A DNA stretch of 64,000 nt. Source: Zoogloea oleivorans (GTDB taxonomy: Bacteria > Pseudomonadota > Gammaproteobacteria > Burkholderiales > Rhodocyclaceae). The translations under genes were made by a program, and so were the position numbers. Where the stretch lies: assembly GCF_008107625.1 (NCBI RefSeq), contig NZ_SDKK01000005.1, forward strand, positions 44,324 through 108,323. The letters run 5' to 3'. Of the stretch, positions 34,997 through 43,634 are shown piece by piece. Position 1 is the stretch's first letter; the number at the start of each line of letters is the position of its first letter. Below the pieces are notes generated by a model, which did no database searches, was not told where the DNA came from, and saw only the letters and a program-made list of their open reading frames with translations.

Positions 34997-36469
34997 ATGA
35001 AGAAAAGTCTTCTTGCTGTTGGTGTTGCCGCTACTCTGGGTGCTCTGTCCGGCGTTTCGAACGCAGCGATGACCGTTGCCCAGAACGGTGTTGGTCAAAT
35101 CAACATTCTGCCGTACTACACCGTTCAGAATGGCAATACCACCCTGATCAGCATCGCCAACACCGACGAACTGAACGGCAAGGCTGTCAAGGTTCGTTTC
35201 CGCGGCGCTCAGTTCTCTGACGACGTCTTTGACTTCCAGGTCTTCCTGTCCCCGGCTGACGTGTGGACCGCTGCTGTGACCCTGGATGGTAACGTTGCGC
35301 GCCTGACGACGAACGACAATTCCTGCACGCTGCCGGCCAAAGCTGATTTGAATCAGAAATTTGTGACCGCCCGTCTGCTGGATGCCAACAAGGCCCAAGG
35401 CACCCGTGAAGGCTATGTTGAAATTATCAACATGGGCGATATCCCCGTTTCCGCCGTTCCTGACTCGCTGTACGTGGCTACCAAGCACGTCAATGGCGTT
35501 GCTCCTTGCACCACGGCTGTTCTGATTGGCGATGTCGCCGCTCCGAACGACCTGACTGGTAAGCTGACCAATCCGAAGACCGGCCTGACCTCCTTTGCGA
35601 CCATTATCAACGTTGCAAACTCCAAGGCCTTCACCGTTCCGGCAACTGCCCTGAACCAGATTGACGGTGTTACTGGTCTGCCGTCGCTTGTCGTCCCGGT
35701 TCGCTACTCCCGTCAGGCTAACCTGACCACTGGTACGCTTTCTTTTGGTTCCGTCTCCCCCGCGTTTGCTTCTGCTCAGACCGCCGATAGCGTGTTCGAC
35801 CCTGCTACCGGCAACGTAAAGATGTACGAGTTCGACCTGCCTGACTTGTCGACTCCGTACGGAACTGCTAACGCCGCTGCACAACTGGCCGAACTGCAAA
35901 CTGCTCTGGCCAAGGGTTCTGTCGTGACCGAGTACGCCACCGATGATTCCATCCTGGCCTCTACCGATGTGGTTCTGTCCCAGCCGACCCGTCGTTACTA
36001 CTACACCTGGACCGACACCCCGACCGCTGCTACCGATCCGCTGCGCACTCTCGCGACTGTCGACGGTGCTACCGGTGTCTACAGCAGCTTGGATGCTGAT
36101 ACCAACTCCGTTACTGTTGGCGCCCCTAGCGTCTATGATCGCGAAGAGCGTACCGTCTCTGCTGAAAACAACATCGTGATCTCCCCGAACCCGCAAGGTT
36201 CTGCCACTTGGACCCTGATTGGCGAAGTCTCCGTGGTTTCGATTAACAACGGTGCTGGTAAGACTGGCGCTCTGGGCGCTGAGATTACCGCTCAGGACTA
36301 CACCTTTGCTTACAACGACGGTCTGGTTCGTTTGAGCACTACTGCAGGCGTTCAAGCACTGCCGGTGATCGGCTTCACCGCCGTGAATGTGTTCAATGCG
36401 AGCGCTGGTGGTGCCGCCGGTACCAACTACGGTCAAGTGCTGCCGCTGAAGTGGAACACCGCTCCGTAA
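34997..36469 (+). CDS. Abundant exported surface protein (S-layer-like candidate)
   Basis: A 490-residue exported protein: signal peptide MKKSLLAVGVAATLGALSGV ending at SNA-AM, then QINILPYYTVQNGNTTLIS and VFDFQVFLSPADVWTAAV, a pattern I associate with widespread exported hypotheticals of proteobacteria. The mature part is rich in Thr, Val, Ala and Asn, poor in Lys, beta-strand-like, with two cysteines (NSCTLP and APCTTA). Codon use is strongly biased to ctg, gtt, gct, cgt, acc and aac, unlike the neighbouring genes, as in very highly expressed genes. A strong ribosome site (TAGGAGT) precedes ATG 34997 and a double hairpin terminator follows. It is proposed as the main substrate of the adjacent type II system, by inference only. 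Confidence 0.82.
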   Translation: MKKSLLAVGVAATLGALSGVSNAAMTVAQNGVGQINILPYYTVQNGNTTLISIANTDELNGKAVKVRFRGAQFSDDVFDFQVFLSPADVWTAAVTLDGNVARLTTNDNSCTLPAKADLNQKFVTARLLDANKAQGTREGYVEIINMGDIPVSAVPDSLYVATKHVNGVAPCTTAVLIGDVAAPNDLTGKLTNPKTGLTSFATIINVANSKAFTVPATALNQIDGVTGLPSLVVPVRYSRQANLTTGTLSFGSVSPAFASAQTADSVFDPATGNVKMYEFDLPDLSTPYGTANAAAQLAELQTALAKGSVVTEYATDDSILASTDVVLSQPTRRYYYTWTDTPTAATDPLRTLATVDGATGVYSSLDADTNSVTVGAPSVYDREERTVSAENNIVISPNPQGSATWTLIGEVSVVSINNGAGKTGALGAEITAQDYTFAYNDGLVRLSTTAGVQALPVIGFTAVNVFNASAGGAAGTNYGQVLPLKWNTAP

Positions 36470-36483
36470 TCTAGCTGGACTGA

Positions 36484-36552
36484 AAACCTTCTGCGTTTCT
36501 GGGAAGGTTCTTCAAACGACAAAGGCGGGCATAGCCCGCCTTTGTCGTTTTT
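36484..36552 (+). terminator. Two tandem hairpins, the second a strong rho-independent terminator
   Basis: First hairpin: AACCTTC pairs with GAAGGTT (about 36485-36509). Second: AACGACAAAGGCGGGC (36515-36530) pairs perfectly over 16 bases with GCCCGCCTTTGTCGTT (36534-36549), loop ATA, followed by T-run to 36552. The arrangement suits a heavily transcribed single gene and should isolate the foldase gene downstream. Confidence 0.92.
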
Positions 36553-36625
36553 AGCAAAGGGCTTCCCATTGATTCGGATGTCCATTGTTTGAACGAATAC
36601 TGTTTTTCCGATTTTCTCCATTGGG

Positions 36626-37519
36626 GTGATTACGTTGAAGTTGTCGACTCTGTACCTCGTTCCCTTTTTTGTAACGCTTGTCTCCAGCCAATCGGTTTGT
36701 GCGGCCGATGAAGTTGTCGTGACTCATGCCAAGGTCACCGTGAGTTCTGCCGATTTGCAGGCCGACATGGCAGGGCGATCGCCCGAGTTGCTGAAGCGTA
36801 TGCGCGAGCCTGACTCTCCCTCGGCTGAGCGGATGGCTGCCGACATCATGCTGCGTCGCCTGGTGGCGAACAAAGCCCGCGAAGAGGGCCTGGTGACCCG
36901 CAAGGATATCCTTGATCGCCTCAAGTTGGCGGAAGAACGTGCCTTGTACGAGATCTACATGGAGCAGGCCGAGTCCAAGACCGTGTCAGAGAGTCAGATC
37001 GAAGCCATCGCCCGCGATGAGTACAAGGCATTTCCCGAAAAATTTACCAAGCCTGAAGAAGTGCGTGCACGCCACATTCTTTTCCGGGCTTGCGGCAGTG
37101 ATCGGACAGCCTCCCGCGCGTTGGCCGAGTCCGTGCTCGAAAAGCTGCGCAATGGTGAGTCCTTCGAAGAGCTTGCCCAGAAGTATTCCGATGATCCCGG
37201 CTCAGGCAGGCGGGGCGGTGATCTCGGCATGAAGCCGAAGGGCGCGATGGTGCCCGAGTTCGAGGCGGTCGCCTTCGCCATGAAGAAGCCCGGAGAGCTT
37301 TCCGGGATCGTGGAGACCAACTTCGGGTTGCACATCATTCGTTTCGAAGAGCGCCAGGCGCCGGTGTTGCGCCCCTTTGACGAGGTGAAAGATGCCCTCA
37401 TGGAAAGTGTCCGCAATCGCATGCGAGGTGAGGTCCGCAAGAAAATCGCTGATCCGCTACGCGATCCTGCCGCGATCAAGATTGACGCGGACGCCGTACG
37501 GCGCGCAGTAAGCAAGTAA
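36626..37519 (+). CDS. Parvulin-type peptidyl-prolyl isomerase (SurA/PpiC-like), exported
   Basis: A 297-residue exported foldase. A signal peptide (LYLVPFFVTLVSSQSVCAAD) precedes an N-terminal helical chaperone part and a rotamase domain: VRARHILFRACGSDRTASRA, LAQKYSDDPGSGRRGGDLGM and PGELSGIVETNFGLHIIRFE, with the parvulin histidines. It acts in the periplasm. The frame opens at GTG 36626; a TTG at 36635 has the better ribosome site (GGGGTGA) and may be the true start. Placed directly after the abundant exported protein, it may assist its folding before secretion. A role within the polysaccharide region downstream (EpsD-like isomerases occur there) is the alternative. Confidence 0.92.
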   Translation: MITLKLSTLYLVPFFVTLVSSQSVCAADEVVVTHAKVTVSSADLQADMAGRSPELLKRMREPDSPSAERMAADIMLRRLVANKAREEGLVTRKDILDRLKLAEERALYEIYMEQAESKTVSESQIEAIARDEYKAFPEKFTKPEEVRARHILFRACGSDRTASRALAESVLEKLRNGESFEELAQKYSDDPGSGRRGGDLGMKPKGAMVPEFEAVAFAMKKPGELSGIVETNFGLHIIRFEERQAPVLRPFDEVKDALMESVRNRMRGEVRKKIADPLRDPAAIKIDADAVRRAVSK

Positions 37520-37561
37520 CACGCACATTTTCATGATGCCTGCGAGTGCCGGACGGATTCA

Positions 37562-38353
37562 ATGAACATCCTGACCGAACTTTGGCAGCAGCGCTGGTTG
37601 TTCCTCACCTTTGTCCGGCGCGAGGTCACCAGCCGCTATTCCGGAACGATTGCCGGCGGATTGTGGGCGCTCGGTCAACCCGTGCTTTTGTTGATGATCT
37701 ACGGATTCGTCTTTCGAAAGGTCTTCAAGGTCGGGTTTCCCGAGTTGGGCGAGCACAGTTTCGTTGCATTTGTGGCCTGTGCCCTGTGGCCGTGGATGGC
37801 CTTCCAGGAAGGGGTGCAGAGGGCGACCCATGCGGTCGTGGGTAACTCCGGCCTGGTCAAGAAAGTGCATTTTCCCCATGAATTGCTGGTGTTCGCGTCC
37901 ATTGGCGCCACCTTCTTCATTCATTTCGTGGGGTTTATGGTGGTCATCTGTGCCCTGGCCATCGCTGGCGAGCCGTTCCGGTTTTCCGGGCTGCCGGTAG
38001 TGCTGATGGGCTGGCTGGCGCTGTTGCTGCTGGCTTCGGCCATAGCTTTGGTGACGGCATCCTTTCAGGTTTTTCTGAAGGACATCGACCACATGCTGGG
38101 CCCGGCGCTGATGATCATGTTTTATGTCACGCCGATTCTGTATCCCACGACTCAGGTGCCAGAGTCGGTGCGCTGGATCGTTGCTTTCAACCCGCTCGTG
38201 CATCTGCTCGAGCCCATCCGTGCTGGCTTGATGCACGGCAATCTCGCAGCTTTCGGGCAGCTTTCCCTTTTTATCATTGGCGGTGCAGGTGCCGTGTTCG
38301 CAGCAGTGCTGCTGTTTCGGCGTCTCTCCGACTATTTCGAGGATTTCATCTGA
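37562..38353 (+). CDS. wzm: ABC-2 type polysaccharide exporter permease (Wzm/KpsM-like)
   Basis: A 263-residue permease with six hydrophobic segments (WALGQPVLLLMIYGFVF, SFVAFVACALWPWMAFQEG, FASIGATFFIHFVGFMVVI and others). Features of the ABC-2 permeases of O-antigen export are readable: FLTFVRREVTSRYSGTIAG near the N terminus and MIMFYVTPILYPTTQVPESV in the fifth segment. It forms the channel that moves undecaprenyl-linked polysaccharide across the inner membrane with the ATPase encoded next. Its last base is shared with the wzt start (38353). Confidence 0.94.
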   Translation: MNILTELWQQRWLFLTFVRREVTSRYSGTIAGGLWALGQPVLLLMIYGFVFRKVFKVGFPELGEHSFVAFVACALWPWMAFQEGVQRATHAVVGNSGLVKKVHFPHELLVFASIGATFFIHFVGFMVVICALAIAGEPFRFSGLPVVLMGWLALLLLASAIALVTASFQVFLKDIDHMLGPALMIMFYVTPILYPTTQVPESVRWIVAFNPLVHLLEPIRAGLMHGNLAAFGQLSLFIIGGAGAVFAAVLLFRRLSDYFEDFI

Positions 38354-39552
38354 TGAGCGGGAATCCTGTTGAAGCCCCGCTGATCAGCCTGTCGGGTATC
38401 GGCAAATCGTATCCGATTGCAAATTCAGCCGCCGGTCGTATTCGTACCTTGTATTCCCTGCTGCGCCGCCAGCCTTTTGCCGAGCGTTATGACGCACTCA
38501 CGGACATCAGTCTTGAAGTACGCCGCGGAGAATCGTTGGGGCTGATCGGAATGAATGGGGCGGGCAAGTCGACGCTTCTGAAGATTATTGCCGGCGTAGT
38601 CAAGCCAACTGCAGGAGCGTTGCAGCTTCGGGGACGCATCAGTGCCTTGCTAGAGCTCGGGGCGGGTTTTCACCCGGAGTACACCGGTCGCCAGAATGTA
38701 TTTCTGGCGACCGCGTTGATGGGGTTGAGTGAGCGTGAGACACGGGAACGGCTAGACGACATTCTGGCTTTTGCCGATATCGGCGAGCATGTGGATCAGC
38801 CGATCAAGCATTACTCTTCCGGCATGATCGTGCGTCTCGGCTTTGCCGTTGCGACAACGGTCAGTCCGGACATCCTGATCACCGACGAAGTGCTGGCTGT
38901 TGGAGATGAGTCCTTTCAGCGCAAATGCATTGCGTGGATGGAAAACTACCTCTCGAGTGGCGGCACGTTGCTGCTGTGTGCTCACAGCATGTTCCACATT
39001 CAAAAGCTCTGCCAGAAGGCTGCATGGATTCATGACGGCCGCCTGCAGGCCTATGGAGACTCGCACCGCGTGACGCGGGAGTATCTAGCCTGGCATGACT
39101 CAAAGAGTACGCCGAAGGCGCAGGATCACGCGATGGCCATATCAAGCGGCACCTATGCGTTGCTTTCCATGTCGCTGAACGGCTTTCCCAGTCAGGAGGG
39201 GGTGACTGTGCCGGTTGGTGCGTCGCTGCGAATCGGTGGCCGGGTATTTTCGCCGGACGGACGCGTGCCGACTGCGTTGGTCGGATTCGTCCGCAAAGAT
39301 GGCATGCCGATTTATGGTGTTTCCTCCGAGATGGATGGTCATGTTCTGGCTCGCGTCGGCGCACAGGAGTACGAATTTGAATTCGAGGTACCTGAGCTTT
39401 CGTTACTGCCGGGTGAATACAGGGTCAAGGGGCACGCGCTGGATCCCGAGGGGTATCGTCTTTTTGATGAGCTGATTGGCGAGCTGACGGTGATCGGGGA
39501 AAGTCGTGAGCTCGGTGTGTGTCGGTTGCCGCATCGATGGAACGCCATTTGA
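38353..39552 (+). CDS. wzt: ABC polysaccharide exporter ATPase with C-terminal Wzt carbohydrate-binding domain
   Basis: A 399-residue ATPase. The nucleotide-binding domain has Walker A GLIGMNGAGKSTLLKII, signature HYSSGMIVRLGFAV and Walker B PDILITDEVLAVGD, the last two as in Wzt proteins. After residue 250 a separate beta-sandwich domain (VGASLRIGGRVFSPDGRVPT, YGVSSEMDGHVLARVGAQEY) matches the Wzt C-terminal domain that recognises the modified end of the O-chain, implying a chain with a capped terminus. It works with the preceding Wzm. The last 16 bases overlap the next gene. Confidence 0.95.
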   Translation: MSGNPVEAPLISLSGIGKSYPIANSAAGRIRTLYSLLRRQPFAERYDALTDISLEVRRGESLGLIGMNGAGKSTLLKIIAGVVKPTAGALQLRGRISALLELGAGFHPEYTGRQNVFLATALMGLSERETRERLDDILAFADIGEHVDQPIKHYSSGMIVRLGFAVATTVSPDILITDEVLAVGDESFQRKCIAWMENYLSSGGTLLLCAHSMFHIQKLCQKAAWIHDGRLQAYGDSHRVTREYLAWHDSKSTPKAQDHAMAISSGTYALLSMSLNGFPSQEGVTVPVGASLRIGGRVFSPDGRVPTALVGFVRKDGMPIYGVSSEMDGHVLARVGAQEYEFEFEVPELSLLPGEYRVKGHALDPEGYRLFDELIGELTVIGESRELGVCRLPHRWNAI

Positions 39553-41534
39553 GTTCTCTCATCGCCCATGTTAAATGGTGGGCGGAGCGGGGCAGGTTGG
39601 GTTCGCAGGGGCTGGCCCTGCTGTTTGGCGGAGCTTTCGGACTTGCGATGAGTTTGGTCGCCTGGTCGCCGGATGTGGCTTTAGGCCTGATTTTGCCCAT
39701 TGTCGTCAGTGTTCTCTGGGCTGAAACCCTGCGCGCGCGCGCAGGGTTTTCCAGTCTAGCCGGAGGCTGGGTGCTGGCTGTGCTGCTGTTGCTCGCTGTG
39801 CTGGCTGGTCTTGGATTGCTCGGGGTTCCGGCTGTCGTAGTTGCCGCCATTTTGATTGCGGTGCTGGGTGTGGGATGTTATGTAGCGGCCCCCGCCCTCT
39901 GCAATACTGCATCGTCAGCTGCTCCTCTTGTCCTGTTACTGTTTCTGGCATCTGTCGCGCTTCTGTTCTGGGGGGAAAGTGCGTGGACCGCGTCGGTCAG
40001 CATTGCTACTGGCGGTCAGCAGAAAATCTGGCAGGACTGGTATTTTCATGGCGCACTGATCGATATGCTGGCGCAGGGTGCGGTGCGCCCAGTGCATGAC
40101 CTGCGCGGTGTCGGCCTGCCACTGGCACCTTACCATTACCTGAGTTACGGTCTGCCCGCCTGGCTGGAGTCCCTGACTGGGGCGAGTGGCCTGGGTCTGG
40201 CTCTGACTCTGTGGTGGCCGCTCGGTCTGCTGCTGCTTGTAGCTGCGGGTTCTGAATGGGTTGCCCGCCTTCGGCCGGATTTTCCCTGGCTGGCCGTGCT
40301 GCTGCCCCTGATGTTGTTCTGGCCGGATGCAGCTGCGCTGGGGTCCGGTCAGCGCTTCCTGGGCTGGCATTGGCTGCAGACGATTTCTCCCGGCAGCCTG
40401 TATGGCTGTGCTGCGGCGCTGCTCCTGACGAGTTGGCTGGCGGGGCAGTGGCAGTGTGCCACTGTGGCTCCCTCAAGAACACTGCTAATAATGGCTGGTG
40501 CCTTGGCTGTTTCCATGTTTTTCAAGGCCCAGATTATTTTGTTGGCAGGTCCCTTACTCCTTTTCTGGTGGGGTGGCACGCTGCCGGGTGGGGGGGGGCG
40601 ACGCCGGATGTTGACGGGCGGAATGGCCATCGTAGCACTGGTCATCCTTCTGTGGCTGCCGTTGCCAGGCCTTCCCCTGATGCGCCTTGGCGGCGGTGGG
40701 TGGCGTGAATACTGGCCTGCTTTGTTGCATTTGCAAGAGGCTGGTTGGCTTTCGGGCTTGCGCGCCGGATGGATGGCGCCCTTCGTCATTTTGGCAGGTA
40801 CGCTCGGGTGGATGCTGGTCGGCATCCTGGCCTGGCCGCGAGCCCCGTGGCCGGTGCGCTACTGGATGCTCTTGTTGATTGGCGGCTACCTTCTGTTTGC
40901 ATTAGGCCTTGATCCCGATAATAGGGGTGGAGCGGGGACGCCGGAAGAAGTGCAGCACCGTCCGCTGGTCTGGGTGCTTCCCATGTGGTGGCTGACAACC
41001 GGTCCCTTCCTGTTTCCGGACTCTGTCAGTGGGATGCTTCAGCGGCGTTGGTCGGGTGTGCTTTGCACGATGATGGTCGTTGTAGTCGGCTGCATCGCCG
41101 GTGCTGCTTTCGGACCGGGCGTGCAGCGGGGCCCGGGAAGTATCGCGGGGACGCCGGCATTGTCGAAGGGAATGGTTGAGGCTGCGGCTTTCATCAGAAA
41201 GAAGGCCAGGGCCGGCGACATTTGCCAGAATGCAGATGCTGACCCTCAGTTCCGATGGGCGGCCCTTAGCCAGTGCGCTCCCTACTGGATTGGTTTCAAC
41301 TTGCATGCCCGAAGTACGGGCCCGGTACGCGAGCGGGCTGCCGAATGGTTGCGCATTCGGGGGTTGCCGGCTGTCGAGCGGGTCGAGGCGTTCCGGCGCG
41401 CTGGCATTCGATGGTACAGTGCGGGGCCGTTTCCCCCCGGCCGTGGCGATGTTTTGCCCGATGATTCTCGCTTGCCCTTAACGCCGGCATTCCAGTCTGG
41501 CGATGGTTATGTCGTCTACCAAATTCCTTCCTGA
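39537..41534 (+). CDS. Large multi-spanning membrane protein, GT-C-like by architecture
   Basis: A 665-residue protein with about 12-13 hydrophobic helices in its first 530 residues and a soluble C-terminal domain (PALSKGMVEAAAFIRKKARA to GDGYVVYQIPS). The soluble loop after the fourth or fifth helix reads WQDWYFHGALIDMLAQGAVR and PLAPYHYLSYGLPAWL, a location where GT-C enzymes keep their catalytic residues. The ATG at 39537 overlaps the wzt gene by 16 bases, so translation is coupled. I do not recognise the family; a polyprenol-phosphate-dependent glycosyltransferase or O-antigen-processing protein are the likeliest roles. A run of seven G at 40594 is a possible assembly weak point, but the frame holds. 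Confidence 0.75.
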   Translation: MERHLSSLIAHVKWWAERGRLGSQGLALLFGGAFGLAMSLVAWSPDVALGLILPIVVSVLWAETLRARAGFSSLAGGWVLAVLLLLAVLAGLGLLGVPAVVVAAILIAVLGVGCYVAAPALCNTASSAAPLVLLLFLASVALLFWGESAWTASVSIATGGQQKIWQDWYFHGALIDMLAQGAVRPVHDLRGVGLPLAPYHYLSYGLPAWLESLTGASGLGLALTLWWPLGLLLLVAAGSEWVARLRPDFPWLAVLLPLMLFWPDAAALGSGQRFLGWHWLQTISPGSLYGCAAALLLTSWLAGQWQCATVAPSRTLLIMAGALAVSMFFKAQIILLAGPLLLFWWGGTLPGGGGRRRMLTGGMAIVALVILLWLPLPGLPLMRLGGGGWREYWPALLHLQEAGWLSGLRAGWMAPFVILAGTLGWMLVGILAWPRAPWPVRYWMLLLIGGYLLFALGLDPDNRGGAGTPEEVQHRPLVWVLPMWWLTTGPFLFPDSVSGMLQRRWSGVLCTMMVVVVGCIAGAAFGPGVQRGPGSIAGTPALSKGMVEAAAFIRKKARAGDICQNADADPQFRWAALSQCAPYWIGFNLHARSTGPVRERAAEWLRIRGLPAVERVEAFRRAGIRWYSAGPFPPGRGDVLPDDSRLPLTPAFQSGDGYVVYQIPS

Positions 41535-42669
41535 TGCTTTGCCCGTAATTCCCATGAACAGCCTGAAGGGGTTGTACGGGATGTTCGATGCCGCCCTGAA
41601 TGCCGCTGCGGCTCGGGTCATTCGCAGCGGCTGGACGATTCTCGGCCCGGAAGTGGAGGCCTTCGAGGTGGCTTGGGCTGAGCATGTCGGAGTGGGGCAT
41701 TGTGTTGGCGTGGCCAGTGGCAGTGATGCCCTGCAATTGGCCCTGCGGGCGCTCGATGTGGGCCCCGGTGACGAAGTGCTGACGGTAGCCAATGCGGGTG
41801 GATACAGCACGCAGGCGATTCTGGCTCTCGGGGCTCAGCCAATATTCCTGGATGTCGAGCCCGATTCCCTGCTGCTGGATGGCGGAGCCATTTTTGCGGC
41901 CGTCACTCCGCGAACGCGGGCGCTGATCGTAACCCATCTGTACGGACAGATGGCCCCCATGCCGGCTGTGCTGGCAGCCTGCCGGGCCGCCGGTATTTCC
42001 GTTGTCGAAGATGCGGCCCAGGCTCACGGGGCGAACTGGGCCGGGCGACAGGCCGGCGCATGGGGCGATGTAGCCTGTTTCAGCTTCTATCCGACGAAGA
42101 ACCTTGGTGCCCTCGGCGATGGCGGCGCCGTATGCTGTTCCGATGCGGGGCTGGCCGCCAAACTGCGCCAGTTGCGTCAATATGGCTGGCAGCCGAAATA
42201 TCAGGTCCGGATGGCGGGAGGAATGAATAGCCGCCTTGACGAAATGCAGGCGGCCTTTCTACGCGTTTTGCTACCAGCCCTTCCTGAGTCCAATGCGGCG
42301 CGGCGTCGGGTGGCGGCCAGCTACTTGAAGGGACTGGAGGGGGTGCCGGGCTTTGTCGCTATTTCGCGTCCCGAGGATGCCGAGGATGTCGCCCATTTGT
42401 TTGTTCTGCGCCATCCCGAGCGGGACCGGGTGCGTGCGGCACTGCTGGCGCAGGGTATTCAGACCGATATCCACTACCCCGTTCCCGACCATCTACAGTC
42501 CGGTTTTATCGAACGCGTCTCGCAACTCGGGTTGTTGGCCATGCCGGCAGCCGGGGCTTTGCCCGTGACCGAGGCCGCCTGCGCCGAAGTCTTCAGCTTG
42601 CCTTGTCATCCCTTTCTGGATGTGACGGAACTGAGCCGTGTATCCAGCGTTCTGCGGGAGGTCTGGTAA
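41503..42669 (+). CDS. DegT/DnrJ/EryC1/StrS sugar aminotransferase (FdtB/QdtB-like)
   Basis: A 388-residue PLP enzyme. The PLP-phosphate stretch ASGSDALQLALRAL, the Asp in VVEDAAQAHGA, and the Schiff-base lysine in FSFYPTKNLGALGDGGA are all present; MNSRLDEMQAAFLRVLLPAL matches the family. The nearest pattern is the transaminase that makes dTDP-3-amino-3,6-dideoxyhexoses, which fits the ketoisomerase-acetyltransferase fusion encoded two genes on. ATG 41503 or 41509 both lie inside the end of the preceding gene; 41554 would also leave the core intact. The stop overlaps the next start (TAATG). Confidence 0.9.
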   Translation: MVMSSTKFLPDALPVIPMNSLKGLYGMFDAALNAAAARVIRSGWTILGPEVEAFEVAWAEHVGVGHCVGVASGSDALQLALRALDVGPGDEVLTVANAGGYSTQAILALGAQPIFLDVEPDSLLLDGGAIFAAVTPRTRALIVTHLYGQMAPMPAVLAACRAAGISVVEDAAQAHGANWAGRQAGAWGDVACFSFYPTKNLGALGDGGAVCCSDAGLAAKLRQLRQYGWQPKYQVRMAGGMNSRLDEMQAAFLRVLLPALPESNAARRRVAASYLKGLEGVPGFVAISRPEDAEDVAHLFVLRHPERDRVRAALLAQGIQTDIHYPVPDHLQSGFIERVSQLGLLAMPAAGALPVTEAACAEVFSLPCHPFLDVTELSRVSSVLREVW

Positions 42670-43634
42670 TGCCGGCGGAGAGGCCCCTGTTTTCCCTGAT
42701 CGTGCCGGTTTATCGCAACGAGGGGTCACTGCCGGAATTGCTCGCTCAGGTTGCAGCGATGGCCTCGCGTCTCGCCGGCCGGCTGGAGCTGGTGATCGTT
42801 GTCGATGCCAGTCCTGATGGCTCTTATGGATACCTGCTGGAGAATCTGTCTCGCCAGTCCTTCCAGAGCCAGTTGCTGCTGCTGGCGCGTAACTTCGGTT
42901 CCTTTGCCGCCATCCGGGAGGGCCTGCGCCAGGCGCGAGGCGATTACCTGGCCGTGATGGCCGCCGATCTGCAGGAGCCGATCGAGCTGATCGAACGCTT
43001 TTTCCAGACCCTTGCTGCGGGGGATGCCGATGTGGTGGTGGGCAGCCGTGAGGGCAGAGACGATCCCTGGCTCCAACGTATTCCGGCGCAACTGTTCTGG
43101 TCGCTCTACCGGCGCCTGATCAACCCCGAAATTCCGCCGGGTGGTGTCGATGTGTTCGGCTGTACCCGTGGGTTTGCCGCCCACCTTGTAGCGCTGCCGG
43201 AGGCACGCAGCTCGCTGGTGGGGCAGTTGTTCTGGTTGGGGCATCGGCGCAAGGTGCTCGGCTATACCCGGTTGGCCCGGGTCTATGGCTCCAGTGCCTG
43301 GAGTTTTCGGGGCAAGCTGGCCTACCTGTCCGATAGCCTTTTCGCCTTTTCTGATCTGCCCATCCGCATCCTGCTCGGCGTTGGGGTGCTGGGGCTAGTG
43401 CTGGCGCTGGTTCTGGGGCTTGCGGTGGTGGTGGCCAAGGTGACCGGCAGGGTACCGGTGCCTGGCTATGCGGCCCTGATGGTGGCGATGACTTTTTTTG
43501 CGGGACTCAACGCCCTCGGGCTAGGGCTGATCGGCTCCTATGCGTGGCGTGCCTACGAAAACAGCAAGCAGCGGCCGTTGGCGTTGATGTTGACCCAGCA
43601 TGATTTTAGCGGGAAGGGTGATGATGGCCGGTGA
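42669..43634 (+). CDS. GtrB-like membrane glycosyltransferase (family 2, DPM1/ArnC type)
   Basis: A 321-residue protein. The GT2 domain ([18 protein letters not shown], then [20 protein letters not shown] and the DXD-like [16 protein letters not shown]) is followed by two transmembrane helices near the C terminus ([20 protein letters not shown] and [20 protein letters not shown]) and a basic tail. This layout belongs to enzymes that load a sugar on undecaprenyl phosphate. A GtrA-type flippase partner is encoded at 44580. Start is at ATG 42669, sharing one base with the preceding stop. Confidence 0.92.
   Translation: MPAERPLFSLIVPVYRNEGSLPELLAQVAAMASRLAGRLELVIVVDASPDGSYGYLLENLSRQSFQSQLLLLARNFGSFAAIREGLRQARGDYLAVMAADLQEPIELIERFFQTLAAGDADVVVGSREGRDDPWLQRIPAQLFWSLYRRLINPEIPPGGVDVFGCTRGFAAHLVALPEARSSLVGQLFWLGHRRKVLGYTRLARVYGSSAWSFRGKLAYLSDSLFAFSDLPIRILLGVGVLGLVLALVLGLAVVVAKVTGRVPVPGYAALMVAMTFFAGLNALGLGLIGSYAWRAYENSKQRPLALMLTQHDFSGKGDDGR

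Noticed and set aside
34979-36436. A 485-codon open frame antisense to the surface-protein gene.
   Set aside because: The plus-strand frame has signal peptide, ribosome site and terminator; the antisense frame is open only because of the biased codons of that gene.
40590-40605. Run of seven G in the 39537 membrane-protein gene as a possible frameshift.
   Set aside because: Hydrophobic helices continue in the same frame on both sides and the gene ends normally at 41534.
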